DNA of 64,000 bases from Trichosphaerium sp. ATCC 40318. Taxonomy: Eukaryota > Discosea > Flabellinia > Trichosidae. A program made the translations under genes and the position numbers. Every line of letters begins with the position of its first letter. The first letter of the stretch is position 1. Below the pieces are notes generated by a model that was not told the origin of the DNA, searched no databases, and worked only from the letters and a program-made list of their open reading frames with translations. Location: NCBI GenBank assembly GCA_038496445.1, contig JALMLS010000185.1:1-64000 (forward strand). The letters are read 5' to 3'. Positions 42,932 to 55,021 of the stretch are shown here, in pieces.

Positions 42932-43205
42932 GTACATATTCCGTGGCAAGAAAGGGAAAAACAAGTTATTTACTCAAAAAAAAGAAACACCCTTGTACAT
43001 TTGTATCATAAAAAAAAGAATAAAAACTTAAGCTCCTACTGCCATACCCGCGTATACTGTTCCTTTCGTTTGTTTTCTTCGGTCTTGTGCCTGTCCAAGA
43101 ATCGGAGGTGTAGGCTTAGCGACTTGTTGTTTAAGTCAGTTGGACTTTTTTGGTAAAATTGTACACTCACGTGTGTTTGTTGTAAAGGGAACAAAGTGCG
43201 TTTAT

Positions 43206-44392
43206 ATGCAGGCTCAGAAATTAAAAATACTCGTTATTGGACCGGCTGGAACGGGAAAGACAAGTATTATATCAAGATATGTCAGAGACGGTTTCTCCAA
43301 AGGCTATAAAACAACGGTAAGCTTTACAATTTCCAAAAAGACGAAAAAAAAATAATTGTAAGACATTTCTTACTACTCCCTTTTTTACGCTTGTCACGTG
43401 ATTGTCACGTTTCGTTATAAGCCTTTTACATTGTTTTATCCTTTCAAAACGTTATTTGTTCCAATTGACGCTTATAACAAGATTGGCGTTGATTACGCGG
43501 TTAAATCTGTCATGCTTTGTAATACAGAGGTTACGCTTCAGTTGTGGGTGAGTATGATCAATCTCTGTGGGAAGTCATTAAATTTCGCTAGGATATTGCT
43601 GGTCAGGAGCGTTTTGAATCAATGATGCGTGTAAGCATAGTCACGTGCGACTACGTAACTGTGACGTGGTCGCTTTTTTTTTTACTGAAAAACAATTGAA
43701 GTTTACTCTTTTCTTTGTTCACTTAGGTATATTACAATAGAGCTGCTGGTGCTGTGGTTGTCACAGATGTCACAAATGCTTCAACACTTGCTTCAGCCCG
43801 AAAGTGGAAAGCAGATCTCGATACAAAACTGGTTAATCCAGCAACACAAGCTGGTGTTCCGAGTATTTTATTACTAAATAAGGTACAACTTTTCGTTCTT
43901 TATTCTTAACTTTCTTTGCACAATACGCAACGAGTAAACCATTTTTTACGACACATCCAATATTAGAAAACATATTCTTGATGAGTTTTGATTTGTACGA
44001 AAAGGCACAAACAACGGAAGCTTCACGTGTTTTTTGGGTTTTTTGAAAAAAGCGACATAATTAGTTTTCGTTGTTGATTGTGTTGACTCTTTGTGTTTGA
44101 GGTTGATCTACTGGATGATAAGAAACCAGATAGTGTAACAGCAACTCTTATGGAAGATTTTTGTCTCAATAACGGCTTCTCTAAGTGGTTTGCAACTTCA
44201 GCAAAGGATAATATAAATATAAGGGAATCTTTAGAGTTTCTAGCAAAGGAAATCTTAATGCATCAAGGTTTCAATACAAAGAAAAATACAAAAGATGACG
44301 ATACGATACATATAGAAAAAAATACAAGTGATTTTGAAACAAGTGATAATAACACGAGCGGATGCTGTGGATCAAAAGGAGATGTAAAATAA
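43206..44392 (+). CDS. Rab32/38-like small GTPase
   Basis: Five exons: 43206-43316, 43482-43547, 43592-43630, 43727-43882 and 44102-44392; 220 residues. G1 GPAGTGKTS, switch I TIGVDYAVKS, G3 WDIAGQERFESMMRVYYNRA, G4 LLNKVDLL, G5 TSAKDNIN. The DIAGQERF with F..M.RVYY, the variant NKVD, and FCLNNGFSKWFATSAKDNI are the signatures of Rab32/Rab38 rather than other Rabs. Unlike the myristoylated group it has the catalytic Gln. It ends GCCGSKGDVK, so the double cysteine is not at the end; geranylgeranylation may need processing or may not occur. Rab32-like proteins act at lysosome-related organelles and mitochondria. Confidence 0.9.
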
Positions 44393-45877
44393 ATAACAAA
44401 ATAAAAATAAAAAAAAATTCTTTGTTTGGAACAACTTTACTTACTTGTTGCGTACTTCTTTCGCTCGCACATGTGCCTGGGAGTGTACTGGCATGATTGT
44501 ATTGGTGTATATTAAAAAAAGTCACGTTTAACAATAATCATCCGAAAAGCACCACACGTGGTACTTGTTGTTCTCACGTGTTGATAGAACGTTAATATTC
44601 TAATGCAAATCACACTTCGTCAGCAGCGCTAGTGCTGTCTAATATGCTGGTACCTCCCCCTTGCTACAGTAACAATGATAAATAGGGTCTAAGAAGTTTC
44701 TAATTGGCTAACGGATATTACGTGACGTGGTAGCGTCGTATTAAGTGTCGAGTAAACATACCAATAACATGGACTATGCGGCGCTATGAGCACATCTTTT
44801 TGTACGTTGAATACAGCGACATCATTAACAACACTGAAAGTTCACCTAAGAGATCCTAGTAGGCCTTGTCGCGAAAAAGTGAAAAGTAAACAAACCCCAA
44901 TAGTTTTTCTGTTGCTAAATCCCATTGGAAATGTCAAAGTTTTTGACGTTTTGGTTTCAAAAGAATTCCGGATACATTATAAACGTCTTGTTTTGCTACA
45001 CTAATCATAATATCTGATCGGATGGCTTCAAATAAAATGCTAAGGTTAAAACCAAAGGGGAGACTAGTCAAGGTATTCAAAGAACTGTTTGTAACCGTCG
45101 TATGTATAAGTTGTTTAACACACGTGTTATTTCTAATTACAGATTTTGTCACCGCTCTATTCCCAAAATATCTGTAGTATTAGAGTACTGATTGCTAAGT
45201 TCTAGTATTGTTATGATGGTGCGATAAGATTTCTTGGCCTATCTCCATGCTTCAGCTCGAACTGTACCGGAAATACTTCCCGGCTCATCACACGTGATAC
45301 TTTGTTCTAACCAGCCTATTTAAATTGTCGAACTGCGATTTACAATGACGAAATAACTGAATGCTACAAATATCACTACCACAAAGTATTATCAATGACA
45401 AACATAGAAACGGGAGTAATCTGAAGTACCAGGTGTTCGTAATATTGTTTTATATTTTTTCGGACATACTTGAATACAACGCACACATGTGTTTCGAACA
45501 AGCAAGGCCTCAAATTTTGTTTTAGGTTCTAGCCTTTACAAAGGTTGTACTTGCCATCATCGGTTTTTTGTGCGTTCTTCATGTAACACATTGCAATCTC
45601 CTATTATTTTGTAAAAAAAAGTTCTGTTGGCAACAAATTGCTTTAGTTTAGAAAACAAAGCCCTCGTTTTCTCTCTTTGGCCTTATTTTGTGAAACGCAC
45701 GTTTAACTTGAAGCCCTTCCACAACGTTTTTAACGCGTCGAGGTACTTAAAATACATGTTATTGAGCGTAGCGCTATGTAGATGACCACCTAACTTACAG
45801 GTCTGTAGCGTTTGAAAAAAAAAGACAAAACTACAAAGACCTTCAAATAACAATCTTATTATTCTATAAGCACTGAC
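44393..45877. other. Gene-poor interval
   Basis: About 1.5 kb without a supportable exon. Short open stretches lack splice continuity. CACGTG copies lie near 44554, 44574, 45122 and 45291. The end (from about 45840) is the start of the tandem duplication. Confidence 0.45.
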
Positions 45878-47254
45878 ATGTGTATGCAAACAACAGTAGA
45901 GGTAATTCATATTTTACTATCACGTGGCATTTCTTGCTCTCTGTACAGTACAGTAAATTTACCTTACTGGGTTTTTGTAGGAGGCATCAACAGCTGCTGT
46001 TTTATTGCAGTTAGCCAAACGTGATACGATCGCAAATGAGTTTCCGTCTCTCCCTACAGACCTTCGTGATCCCACACAAGATAGCTACACTTCGAGAGCA
46101 GGCGAAACAAATAAAAGAGCAAGCAGTAGAAGGATGAGCAAGCGCAAGGCAGCAAGTAAAAGCGAGAACGTGGTCGTTAAAAAGATAGACTTCAATATTG
46201 AAAAGGTTGCTTATTCTGTGTTTGCAATGAAGAATGGAAGACCCGACACTAAACAGTACGTATTATGATTCATTTTAGACACTTTAGAAAATGTTACACA
46301 AGCGCCAATTGAAACGAACAAGCGTGCTGAGTGAAGTAACAGCTTTCAAACAAAGATACATTTTATGGCCAAATAAAATATTGTCGAAAGGAAAATAGTT
46401 CACACCGTTTAAACATAAGTACGCTGTTTCGTTGACTCTTTCTATTTTAGCTTTAAACAATATGACGTGAAAGAATTGATGAATAGAGAAGCCTATGATG
46501 AAGGTATGGATGGCGCTTTTTGTATCAACATGGGACTTGTTGGTACTATTCTACATCGACGAGTGTTATTTTTCGAGCGATTTGCCAACCTAGAGTGCGT
46601 CTACAATCCTTTAAAAAAAATATTACGTAGTTCGTTAGTATCATTGCGCTTGAAAACATTATAAATTGGTTGTAGCGAAATGCCTGATTTTGATTTCAAA
46701 CGTGAATAAACTATGTTTTTGTTTTTAAACTTCAATCTTTTTTTGTTTTGTCGTTTGTAGTTCACTTTCCTCTAACACCTTCTTGTAGTGGATCTATTTA
46801 CCGCGTTGCTATTTATACCAAATCACGTGATAGTAAAAAGAACAAGTGGCAAGTCCTCAGTTGGCAAGATATGCGCGTATTTTCCCACAGAACAAAAAGA
46901 AAAAGGAGAGAACGAACAAAACCGAAATTGCTCGGAAAAAGAAGTTTACCAAACAATTTTCGTTTGAGCTCAATGGACTACCCTTCAAACCCTAATGATA
47001 CAAACAATCAACACTCACAGAAACGCGCAAGGAGATTACCACCACTTCAACCATTACTAAAACTGACACCACTACCACCACAAGCAAGACAACACAGCCA
47101 AACGGCGATAAGTGACAAGCGTAATTGTCTAGCGTTCAACAGAAGAATGAGGCTACCTCCCATTGAAGTATTGCCTCCATTATTAAAACTGCCATGTTCC
47201 AGACTTAGATGGAAACCGCTGAGGCATAGTGGGTCGCGTTTGAATGACTTGTAA
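45878..47254 (+). CDS. Tandem-duplicated orphan, full-length copy
   Basis: Four exons. The 24-base first exon (MCMQTTVE) splices to EASTAAVLLQLAKRDTIANE and a basic patch (RASSRRMSKRKAASK), then IDFNIEKVAYSVFAMKNG; the next gives FKQYDVKELMNREAYDEGMD and GAFCINMGLVGTILHRRV; the last (after CTTCTTGTAG) gives GSIYRVAIYTKSRDSKKNKW, then a long Arg/Lys- and Pro-rich tail (KRARRLPPLQPLLKLTP, RMRLPPIEVLPPLLKLP) to TAA at 47254. All joints are in phase. No family recognised. The copy at 48925 has the same exons but a two-base deletion that changes frame before the tail. Confidence 0.6.
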
Positions 47255-48010
47255 TCTTTTTCCAGATTTTTTTTGTATTTTTAACAAACACGTTGTACCA
47301 TGTTGGTGTAAAAACGTGTTGTAAAATTGGTGATGGTTTATTTTTTTATTTGAACACGTGATTTTGTATTTTAGAAATAAACAATGTAAAAATTAATATG
47401 TGTACATAACGACTATGTTCTTTTGATTTATTTTTGTACCTGAACACTGTCAATGCTGTTGCATTGTTCTACGTAGTTGTAATTGTTTCAAAGCTAAACT
47501 GTTAAGCCCTTTTGTTCCTTGAACGTAACAACGTTTCCGCAACCCTACGATAGCACCCAACCAAAAAATCTAGAATGTCAAAAAAGAAAAATGGAATATG
47601 ATGAAATCAACCTACGGAGAGAAGAAATTTGTGTTGCTTACACTTTACAACAACAAAACTATTCTCTATAAGAGTTCCTAGCAGATATGTAAATCAGTTG
47701 GGGCCGCTAAGGAATAAATTCGGCGGCTATTGTACCTTATACACCCACAATAGTATTGTTATTAACGCAGAACAATACCTGTTAGAATTTGTAGCATTTT
47801 TTGGTCAGCTATTGATGAACTTACTGTTGTTTTGGTCTCCATCACACCTACGTACAACACGTGGTGAACCTTTTTAAAAATCAGATTATGCACGATACCA
47901 GATTGTAAAAGACTACATTAAAATAAACACCATACTTCTAATTAACGACGCACCATAGCAAAAAACACGTTGGTTGATTTTTTCAATTACAAAATAAGAA
48001 TTAAGAAAAC
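47255..48010. other. Intergenic interval inside the tandem duplication
   Basis: Downstream of copy 1; no exon supported apart from the small gene beginning at 48011. Confidence 0.4.
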
Positions 48011-48838
48011 ATGTCAAAACCCCTCGAAGAAATCTATCGTAAGCTTATGGAACAGCAAGTATTTAACTACGCATAGTATACCACGTGCACTTCGAAGAAT
48101 GTGTTAGAACCAGGAGGTCAATAATGCTTCAACAAACTTTTATTGAGCCAAATAGAATGAGTTCACATACGGTTCAGTAGCTCAACCCATGTCTTCAGAA
48201 ACGTCCTCGTTGTTTCTGCTAACCTAACACATAAGTTTACGTGATGTTAAGTACTGCATGTGCCGTAGTGGGCGTGATAATATTTCCTATCAATCTCCGA
48301 CCTTCGGCTAGTAAATGAGCCGGAAATATGTCCCTTCATACCACAATGATACTCTATTCTAACTAACGCACTTTGATCGGCCAAGAGCCATCACATACCA
48401 ATAACATCTATAAACATGATGAACATAACCTTCTCATCAAGTAAAACACTAAACTAGCGAAAAACTTGGAAGAAGTTCGATCAATATCTACCACTTTTGT
48501 ATTGGGATATTTAGATTGTCCCGAAGCACAAATCGCTCGTATATTGTAGGTTTGAACTGGGAAGAGTAATCATGATATTGTTCCAGTCGGTTTTTTTTTG
48601 TTAACGTACTTTTAATGTTTCGGCTCTCACAAACTTTGTGTACTTGCTATTCCCCCGACGTTATGATACACATTGCACGTGACTTTTGTTTATTTTGTAT
48701 TTGTAACAACAACAGAGCTCTTCTTTCGAAATCAAAGGAGACTCGGCCTCTTTTTGTGATACACAGAGCGAACAGTTTGATAGTTTAGTCAAAGTAGCTA
48801 GAGAGCACGTGAAATTCATTATTTTGAACGTAAGATGA
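48011..48838 (+). CDS. Small two-exon orphan with a large intron
   Basis: Exon 1 is 48011-48058 (MSKPLEEIYRKLMEQQ) and ends CAA|GTATTT in phase 0. Exon 2 is 48716-48838 (SSSFEIKGDSASFCDTQSEQ then FDSLVKVAREHVKFII). The intron is 657 bases, unusually long for this genome. The predicted product is 56 residues. It lies between the two copies of the tandem duplication and is not itself duplicated. Function unknown. The pairing of the two exons is inferred from phase only. Confidence 0.35.
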
Positions 48839-48894
48839 TGTAGAAAGGCGTGTTAACTAACTGGCCTTAGAAACAAAATAAAAAGGCTTCAAAA

Positions 48895-50345
48895 AACAAT
48901 CATATTGATCTTATAAGCACTAGCATGTGTATGCAAACGACAGTAGAGGTAATTCATATTTTATATAATCACACGTGGCGTCTTCATGCCGTTTTGTACG
49001 GTAAAAAAAACTTACGTTGGGTATTTATAGGAGGCATCAACAGCTGCTGTTTTATTGCAGTTAGCCAAGCGTGATACGATCGCAAATGAGTTTCCGTCTC
49101 TCCCTACAGACCTTCGTGATCCCACACAAGATAGCTACACTTCAAGAGCAGGCGAAACAAATAAAAGAGCAAGCAGTAGAAGGATGAGCAAGCGCAAAGC
49201 AGCAAGTAAAAGCGAAAACTTGGTTGTTACAAAGATAGACTTCAATATTGAAAAGGTTGCTTATTCTGTGTTTGCAATGAAGAATGGAAGACCTGATACT
49301 AAACAGTACGTAATAATACGATTAATTTCAAACGCTCTATAAACTTCTACAAACCCTTACAACGAGAGAAAAAGCGAATTAAACTGTATCAAAAGCAAAG
49401 ATACATTTTATGGCTTCTCCAGAAAACTAAAAATATTTTCATGCATTCACAATGTCCCCACCGTTTAAACATAAGTACGCTGTTTCCGCTGACTCTTTCT
49501 ATTTTAGCTTTAAGCAATATGACGTGAAAGAATTGATGAATAGAGAAGCCTATGATGAAGGTATGGATGGCGCTTTTTGTATCAACATGGGACTTGTTGG
49601 TACTATCCTACATCGCCGAGTGTTATTTTTCGAGCGATTTGCCAACCTAGAGTGCGTCTAAAACCCTTTAAAAAATGGTTCACAATTCAACAGTTCAATG
49701 GCGGTTAATAGGCCAATTGTTTTTTTTTGTACCTAATTCTATACCTCCTTGTAAGGAGGTTAAATGATTGATATTGTTTTTAAACTTTTGCTCTTTTTTT
49801 CTGTTTTGTCGTTTGTCGTTCACTTGCCTCTAACACCTTATTGTAGTGGATCCATTTACCGTGTTGCTATTTATACCAAATCACGTGATAGTAAAAAGAA
49901 CAAGTGGCGTCCTCAGTTGGCAAGATATGCGCGTATTTTCCCACAGAACAAAAAGAAAAAGGAGAGAACGAACAAAACCGAAATTGCTCGGAAAAAGAAG
50001 TTTACCAAACAATTTTCGTTTGGGCTCAATGGACTACCCTTCAAACCCTAATGATACAAACAATCAACACTCACAGAAACGCGCAAGGAAATTACCATCA
50101 CTTCAACCATTACTAAAACTGACACCTCTACCACCACAACCACAATACGCCCAAATGGCGATAAATGAGAACCGTAGTTGGCTAGCGTTCAACAGAAGAA
50201 TGAGGCTACCTCCCATTGAAGTATTGCCTCCATTATTAAAACTGCCATGTTCTAAACTTAGATGGAAACCGCTGAGGCATGGTGGGTCGTGTTTGAATGA
50301 CTTGTAATCTTTTTTCAGATTTTTTTTTTGTATTTTTAATAAACA
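48895..50345. repeat. Tandem segmental duplicate of 45840-47340
   Basis: About 1.45 kb repeated in direct orientation. Exons are nearly identical; introns differ in length and sequence. The two copies lie about 3.05 kb apart. Confidence 0.8.
48925..50051 (+). CDS. Tandem-duplicated orphan, truncated copy
   Basis: Same exon order as the copy at 45878. The exon joints and most residues are conserved (EASTAAVLLQLAKRDTIANE, FKQYDVKELMNREAYDEGMD, GSIYRVAIYTKSRDSKKNKW). After KKNKW this copy lacks two bases, so translation continues in another frame as RPQLARYARIFPQNKKKKER and stops at 50049-50051. The Pro-rich tail of copy 1 remains open in its old frame to 50307 but is no longer reached. Either a truncated protein is made, or the old frame is reached by another route. 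See findings. Confidence 0.5.
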
Positions 50346-50829
50346 CGTTGTACCATTGTTTGGAGATAAAATTGTTAGGTTTACAACACTTGGCGTAAAA
50401 CCAAACACAGGTCACGCTACTTTTTTAACTTCGAACATTTGACTTCAAGTCGTACTTTGAAGAAATCACGTGATATTGTGTCTCGCTTTTAGATAACTCC
50501 GGTATCCTCCGCTATGATAGCTTTATCATAATCTGGTACCTGCACTTGAATTGGCCCTGTTGGGTAACATTTTTGCAGAAAACAGCATTGTTTAGTCAAT
50601 CGCGCTCTATTCAACTTCAATTCGATGTTGGCGAAAAGTAGCGCAAAACCATACTGTGCGTATGACTTCTAAATAAGGTTCATTGCTGAAGGAGATTCTT
50701 AGGTTCGTTGTTGTGGTTCTTTTAGAGCTAAACACAATGTACTAGCAAAAGCCCATAACTTCAACGGCTAAGGCAGGAACAGTTCTTTGAAAGGTAAAAT
50801 AAGCTTGCAGAAACCAAATAAAAACGGCA

Positions 50830-52197
50830 ATGGGTGCTAAAAGCAGTAAACACAGTCGCGACAAACAACAAGAAAAAGGTACTTGACTGTTTAACTTGAT
50901 AACTGCATTTTGCTCCAACTTTACAACAGAGGATTACAACAACCCATCAAACTACTTTTCGGGCTGCCCTTGTGCTAGTTATAGTACTTGAGCGACTGAT
51001 ACGCTTGTATTAGGTTCAACGGCTACAAACAGGCCAAAACCAGACTAGTACATTCCTCACTGGCTCATTCCGTTTACTGATGCGCTACTAGTGACTACTT
51101 ATTCAAAATAAATACAGTTGGAGATTTTGGTGTTGGGAAAAGTAGTATTATACTTAGATTCGTTGATGATACATTTACAGAATCACTCATCTCCACAATT
51201 GGTGTTGATTTTGTACGTTACACGTGCCTCAAAGGCACATACTCCATTCTTTACCACAGCTGTGCTATATCACAAAAATTATGCCATCAGAGGTGGTCGT
51301 GGTCCCGGTTTCGCCCGGGTAATAGACGGCTAAGAAACTCAGCAACAAAATCTGCAATCGGCTAAACTGTTTAAAAATGTGAGATTTTGTTGGTGTTGTA
51401 CCATGGTACATATGCTTTTTTTAAGTTATACATGCTCTCTGTTGCTTTGGAATTCGTTGAATGTTCGATACATAGGTACAATGCCTAGTATCAAGCAAAA
51501 AAATTCAAAAAATGGATTGAGTTATTTCCCTTATTTTCCTTAGCCGGTTAGCCGTGTAAGTTTATAGCCGATTAGAGACCACCTCTAATCGGGGCCATAA
51601 AATAGAAACACCTTCTTTGAGACTAAAACAGCACCATATAATTTATAGTGTAGAAAGTAAAAACAATCAAAGTGTATGATAAGACTGTTAAACTACAAAT
51701 TTGGGATACCTCTGGTGAGCTTTTTTTCTTGAAGTTGTTTTGGTGTTTTACAAGTACTTAGTTTTTATTAGGTAAGGACAGATTCCGAACAGTTTGTGCC
51801 AGTCCCTATAGAGGTGCTGCAGGGGCTTTAATATTGTACGATACTACAGACCAACAGAGTTTTGAAAATGCAAAACTGTGGCGGCAAGAGGTTGAAAGAT
51901 ATACATCAGAGGATATCCAAACAATACTTGTTGGGACAAAAAGTGATCTCATTGAAGAACGTGCTGTTGATACTGATATTGCCCAGGTAATACATTAATC
52001 CTAACATTTCCTTAAAGTGTTAAAAATACAATAGGAATTTGCTAGTGCATACAAGATGGAGTTTTTTGAAATATCTTCCAAAGATGCAATCAATGGTATG
52101 TTTACATCAACACATACAATTGTCTAACTTGATTGTTGTAGTTAAAGAAACCTTTATTCTGTTAGCATCTATGATAATAAAGCAACTTGATTATTAA
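50830..52197 (+). CDS. Myristoylation-signal Ras/Rab-like GTPase, copy C
   Basis: Seven exons: 50830-50878, 51014-51047, 51092-51212, about 51655-51715, about 51773-51986, 52035-52095 and 52142-52197. About 195 residues. MGAKSSKHS (N-myristoylation consensus), exon 2 ends KPDY, G1 GDFGVGKSS, switch I STIGVDF followed by [20 protein letters not shown] (Rab-like), G3 DTSGKDRF with Lys for the catalytic Gln, G4 TKSD, G5 SSKDA, C-terminus MIIKQLDY. It has all GTP-binding motifs but no prenylation cysteine. It neighbours the cyclotransferase gene convergently. This is probably the parent of copy B because its neighbouring gene is intact. Confidence 0.87.
51289..51586. mobile_element. MITE-like inverted-repeat element in GTPase C intron 3
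   Basis: About 298 bases bounded by AGAGGTGGTC at 51289 and GACCACCTCT ending at 51586. It is the same element as at 17394-17680 (opposite orientation, because the host segment is inverted). The element predates the duplication that made copies B and C. The 442-base intron contains it, versus 47 bases in copy A. Confidence 0.6.
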
Positions 52198-52440
52198 GCT
52201 AGTAGCTATTACGTGAGTTTGTAGATTGTTCAGTGCTTTACAAAGTTTGCCTTTTTGTTTCACTTGCAACTGTATTTACCACGCTTTACATGTATTCTGA
52301 TATACAATCTTCTCAACAGCTGCATTCTTAGCACAAAAAAAAAGTAAGATATAAACACGTGACAGCTTTTCAAACTTTTGTTTTCTTTGTGGGATGCTTG
52401 TTTGTTTTTTTAATAAGCAATTGGTACACTACTTAATCAT

Positions 52441-53830
52441 CTAGAAACCTTCATTATTTGTTTTACATTCGTTTTCTCTTTGTGCGTATGTATCTATTGA
52501 TGACATATCAACTTCTATTTCATAAAGAAAACTCCAACGCTTTCCTGTTACATATAATCTATCTTTCTCAGCGTTGTAAGCAATACCATTTAAGACGTTA
52601 TTAATTCCGTTTGCTGACTTTAACAGTGAGAGATCAAGATATCCTAAAAAAGAAGCCCAAAGTCAGAACAGAAAACACAAAAAAACTAGTTACCCAGTTC
52701 TATTCGTTCAAATTCCTACTTTCTGGTCCATGAATGTACTGAGTTTATACGCGAAGTATAGAACAGTATTTTTGTAGGGTTGGTGGAGCAAGAAAAAGCG
52801 ATGATTTGAACGAATAGAACTGTACTTTCTTGGGGGGTTTTTTTTCGGATTTTTTTTGTGGTTTTTTTTTGGCTGTCACGTGATTTTTATTTCACAAAAC
52901 TACGAAATCGTACCATCAACTTTCCCGTCATTAGGATCAATTATAGCTATCTTTGATTGACCCCATATATTAGCGAATATTTTACCATAGATGTACTCTA
53001 GTTCATTTAAGTTTTGTATTTTATGATCGCCATCTGATACTTCTAATGTACATCCATACGCCATTATCTCAGTATCCAAGAAATAAATATTTGAAGAACC
53101 ATCACTCATCATTATAGTTTCGCCATCAGTAGCTAATCCCCATCCCTTCAGTAAGCAAAAAAAGTTAGACTCGTTTTTTTTGCATGATTTCTTGTTCTTG
53201 GATTAGCCTCGTACCTCTGTTCCATATGTCCAGTCTTGTACTACGTTAAAGTTCTTATCGTATACAAACCCAGTATTCTCACGCCAAGTGAACTGCATCA
53301 AGACACCATCAACAGTCGTCAAACCTATCAAATGAAGAATAAATCAATCAAGTACCTTAACTAAATACCACGATCTACTAACCCTCAGCAAAATATTTGG
53401 TCTCTAAAGGCTCACTTCTTATAACGCGACCCGTAGTCACTTCAACCTTTAAAGAAAAAAATGCATTGGTCACGTGACATTAGAATATTGACAAATACGC
53501 GTACCTTACGAATATCTGATGCACCGTACAACCCACATGATTCATAAAAAATCTAAAAAGAAATATTAAGCGTAGTACTGTAAAATGTTTGTCACGTGAC
53601 GAAAATCTTATGTTGAGATAAAACTAATACGTACACCGTCTTCATAAACAAGACCTTGTGTAAAACAAAGATTATCATGCGGATAAGTAGCTCTAAGCGT
53701 CCACGGTATTGTTGGGGCACCTGAAGAGCTTATTAGTTTTAATTTAAGCTAATATCACTTCAGACTGTTTCTATAACGTGCCTGCTACAAACACAACAAA
53801 CAAGATGAACGAGAGTTTATAGGACAGCAT
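52441..53830 (-). CDS. Glutaminyl-peptide cyclotransferase (plant/bacterial beta-propeller type)
   Basis: Seven exons. ATG at 53830 gives MLSYKLSFILFVVFV, a signal peptide, then APTIPWTLRATYPHDNLCFT, QGLVYEDG, IFYESCGLYGASDIRK, RSEPLETKYFAEG, MQFTWRENTGFVYDKNFNVV, GWGLATDGETIMMSDGSSNI, YFLDTEIMAYG, IQNLNELEYIYGKIFANIWG, DPNDGKVDGYLDLS and NNVLNGIAYNAEKDRLYVTG. These are the FTQGL, ESTGLYG..R, FAEG, GWGL..D, SDGS..I.F.D, LNELE...G.I.AN.W and LNGIAYD...RL.VTGK landmarks of Glu_cyclase_2. It forms N-terminal pyroglutamate on secreted proteins. The first intron uses a GC donor (CAG|GCACGT). Length is typical. Confidence 0.92.
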
Positions 53831-55021
53831 CACAATGTATATTCTGTGGAGAGATGGGTTTTAGTGCTATACTGTTGTTTTATATTAACGAAAATACAAA
53901 AAGGTACGTACCTGTAAGCAGATGTTCTATCTGTTAAGCTGTTTGGGAATTGAAATGTTTCTCTGTTTTCTGTGAAACTGTTTGTCGTAATTTTGACCTT
54001 TTGCAAAACCCTCATCGTGACTAAGTTCTAGGGAAGTATTGACAAGAATGGCTCTAAAATACGGAAAGTCCTTGAGCTAAATATCAAGTGTTTGCAGTTC
54101 TACTGTGTTGTTTTCTTAGCTTTCAACTTTCAACAGCCACTCTTGATTAGTAAGTACGTTACCTTTCTGGTCTTTACAAGTAGTCCATCTGTTTTAGTTG
54201 CAGAAATGGACAAACTCAAAAGCAACGCTAAATTAGCGATGTTCCAAACGAATAGAATACCGAATCTATCGCCAGAACGTTAAAAGTTGGAAATAGTCGA
54301 ATATATTCCGATTCGGTTTTCAGAGAAGAGCGACTGTGAAACTGAAAGTTGTTGGCTTTTTTTTTAATCACCAAGTGCTTTTTGTTCATCCAAACCACTC
54401 TCATACGTTTTAAAATGCATATTTCTATACATAGAGTGGTTGAAAGCCCTATATTGAGTGAGTTTAAGATATCTGCATTTTAGCGGTAAAACTAAGTAAC
54501 AGTAAGCCTAACCGACACTTTTGTTGTGTGAAATTGTGCCAGTGGTGACGTTTTTTTGACAATTCGAGCCAATCTTGAGCCCGCCACGTGATCTATTTTT
54601 TTTGATGTCTCAAAACCACTTTTTGGTACTTTCCACGCGTAGAAATAGCCATCACTTGAGGTAAAACATATTTTAACACAATTTTTTTGTAGTTTTATGT
54701 ATTCACTTGCTCTATTAAAAAAAAGTCTCAGACATGTTCGGATGTAAAAAAATGGGTTCAGGACAGCAATAAGGATGCAATTTGTGCCGTTTTATCTCAC
54801 CACAAAAAAAGCGAGAAGAATATATTCGAATAAACCAAGAAAATTTGATTCAAATACGAATTTTGCAATCTATCCGTTTGGAACATCGCTACGCTAAATC
54901 ACTTGTGATGTACTAAGTCACATAATACACGGCTTTCATTGAAGATGAAGTTTAGTGGCATTTTCATATTCATCTATTTTACCACTGTTTACGTAAGTCT
55001 CACGCAAAGCTCTTAGCATAA
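53831..55021. other. Gene-poor interval
   Basis: Upstream of the cyclotransferase there is an intron-like GTACG...CAG pair in a possible 5' UTR. Further on, a small open segment (MDKLKSNAKLAMFQTNRI at about 54209) has no convincing start or partner. No other exon is supported. Confidence 0.35.

Larger units (their letters stand above)
50405..52210. repeat. Segmental duplicate, inverted relative to 16700-18495
   Basis: The GTPase C gene plus about 400 bases upstream is the reverse-complement counterpart of the segment at 16.7-18.5 kb. The upstream edge (CACAGGTCACGCTAC at 50.41 kb) matches GTAGCGTGACCTGTG at 18.49 kb. Beyond the GTPase 3' end, similarity continues into the cyclotransferase gene. 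Confidence 0.75.

Noticed and set aside
42990-43205. Possible minus-strand terminal exon (GQAQDRRKQTKGTVYAGMAV) near 43.03-43.11 kb
   Set aside because: Looks coding, but I could find no upstream exon in phase and it would overlap the Rab32-like 5' region. Not called.
53840-54015. Minus-strand ORF upstream of the cyclotransferase as an N-terminal extension
   Set aside because: Frames do not join to the signal-peptide ATG at 53830. More likely an intron-containing 5' UTR.
54092-54283. Two-exon small protein (MDKLKSNAKLAMFQTNRI...)
   Set aside because: The first exon has only a TTG start and no supporting similarity; the splice pair closes but could be chance.
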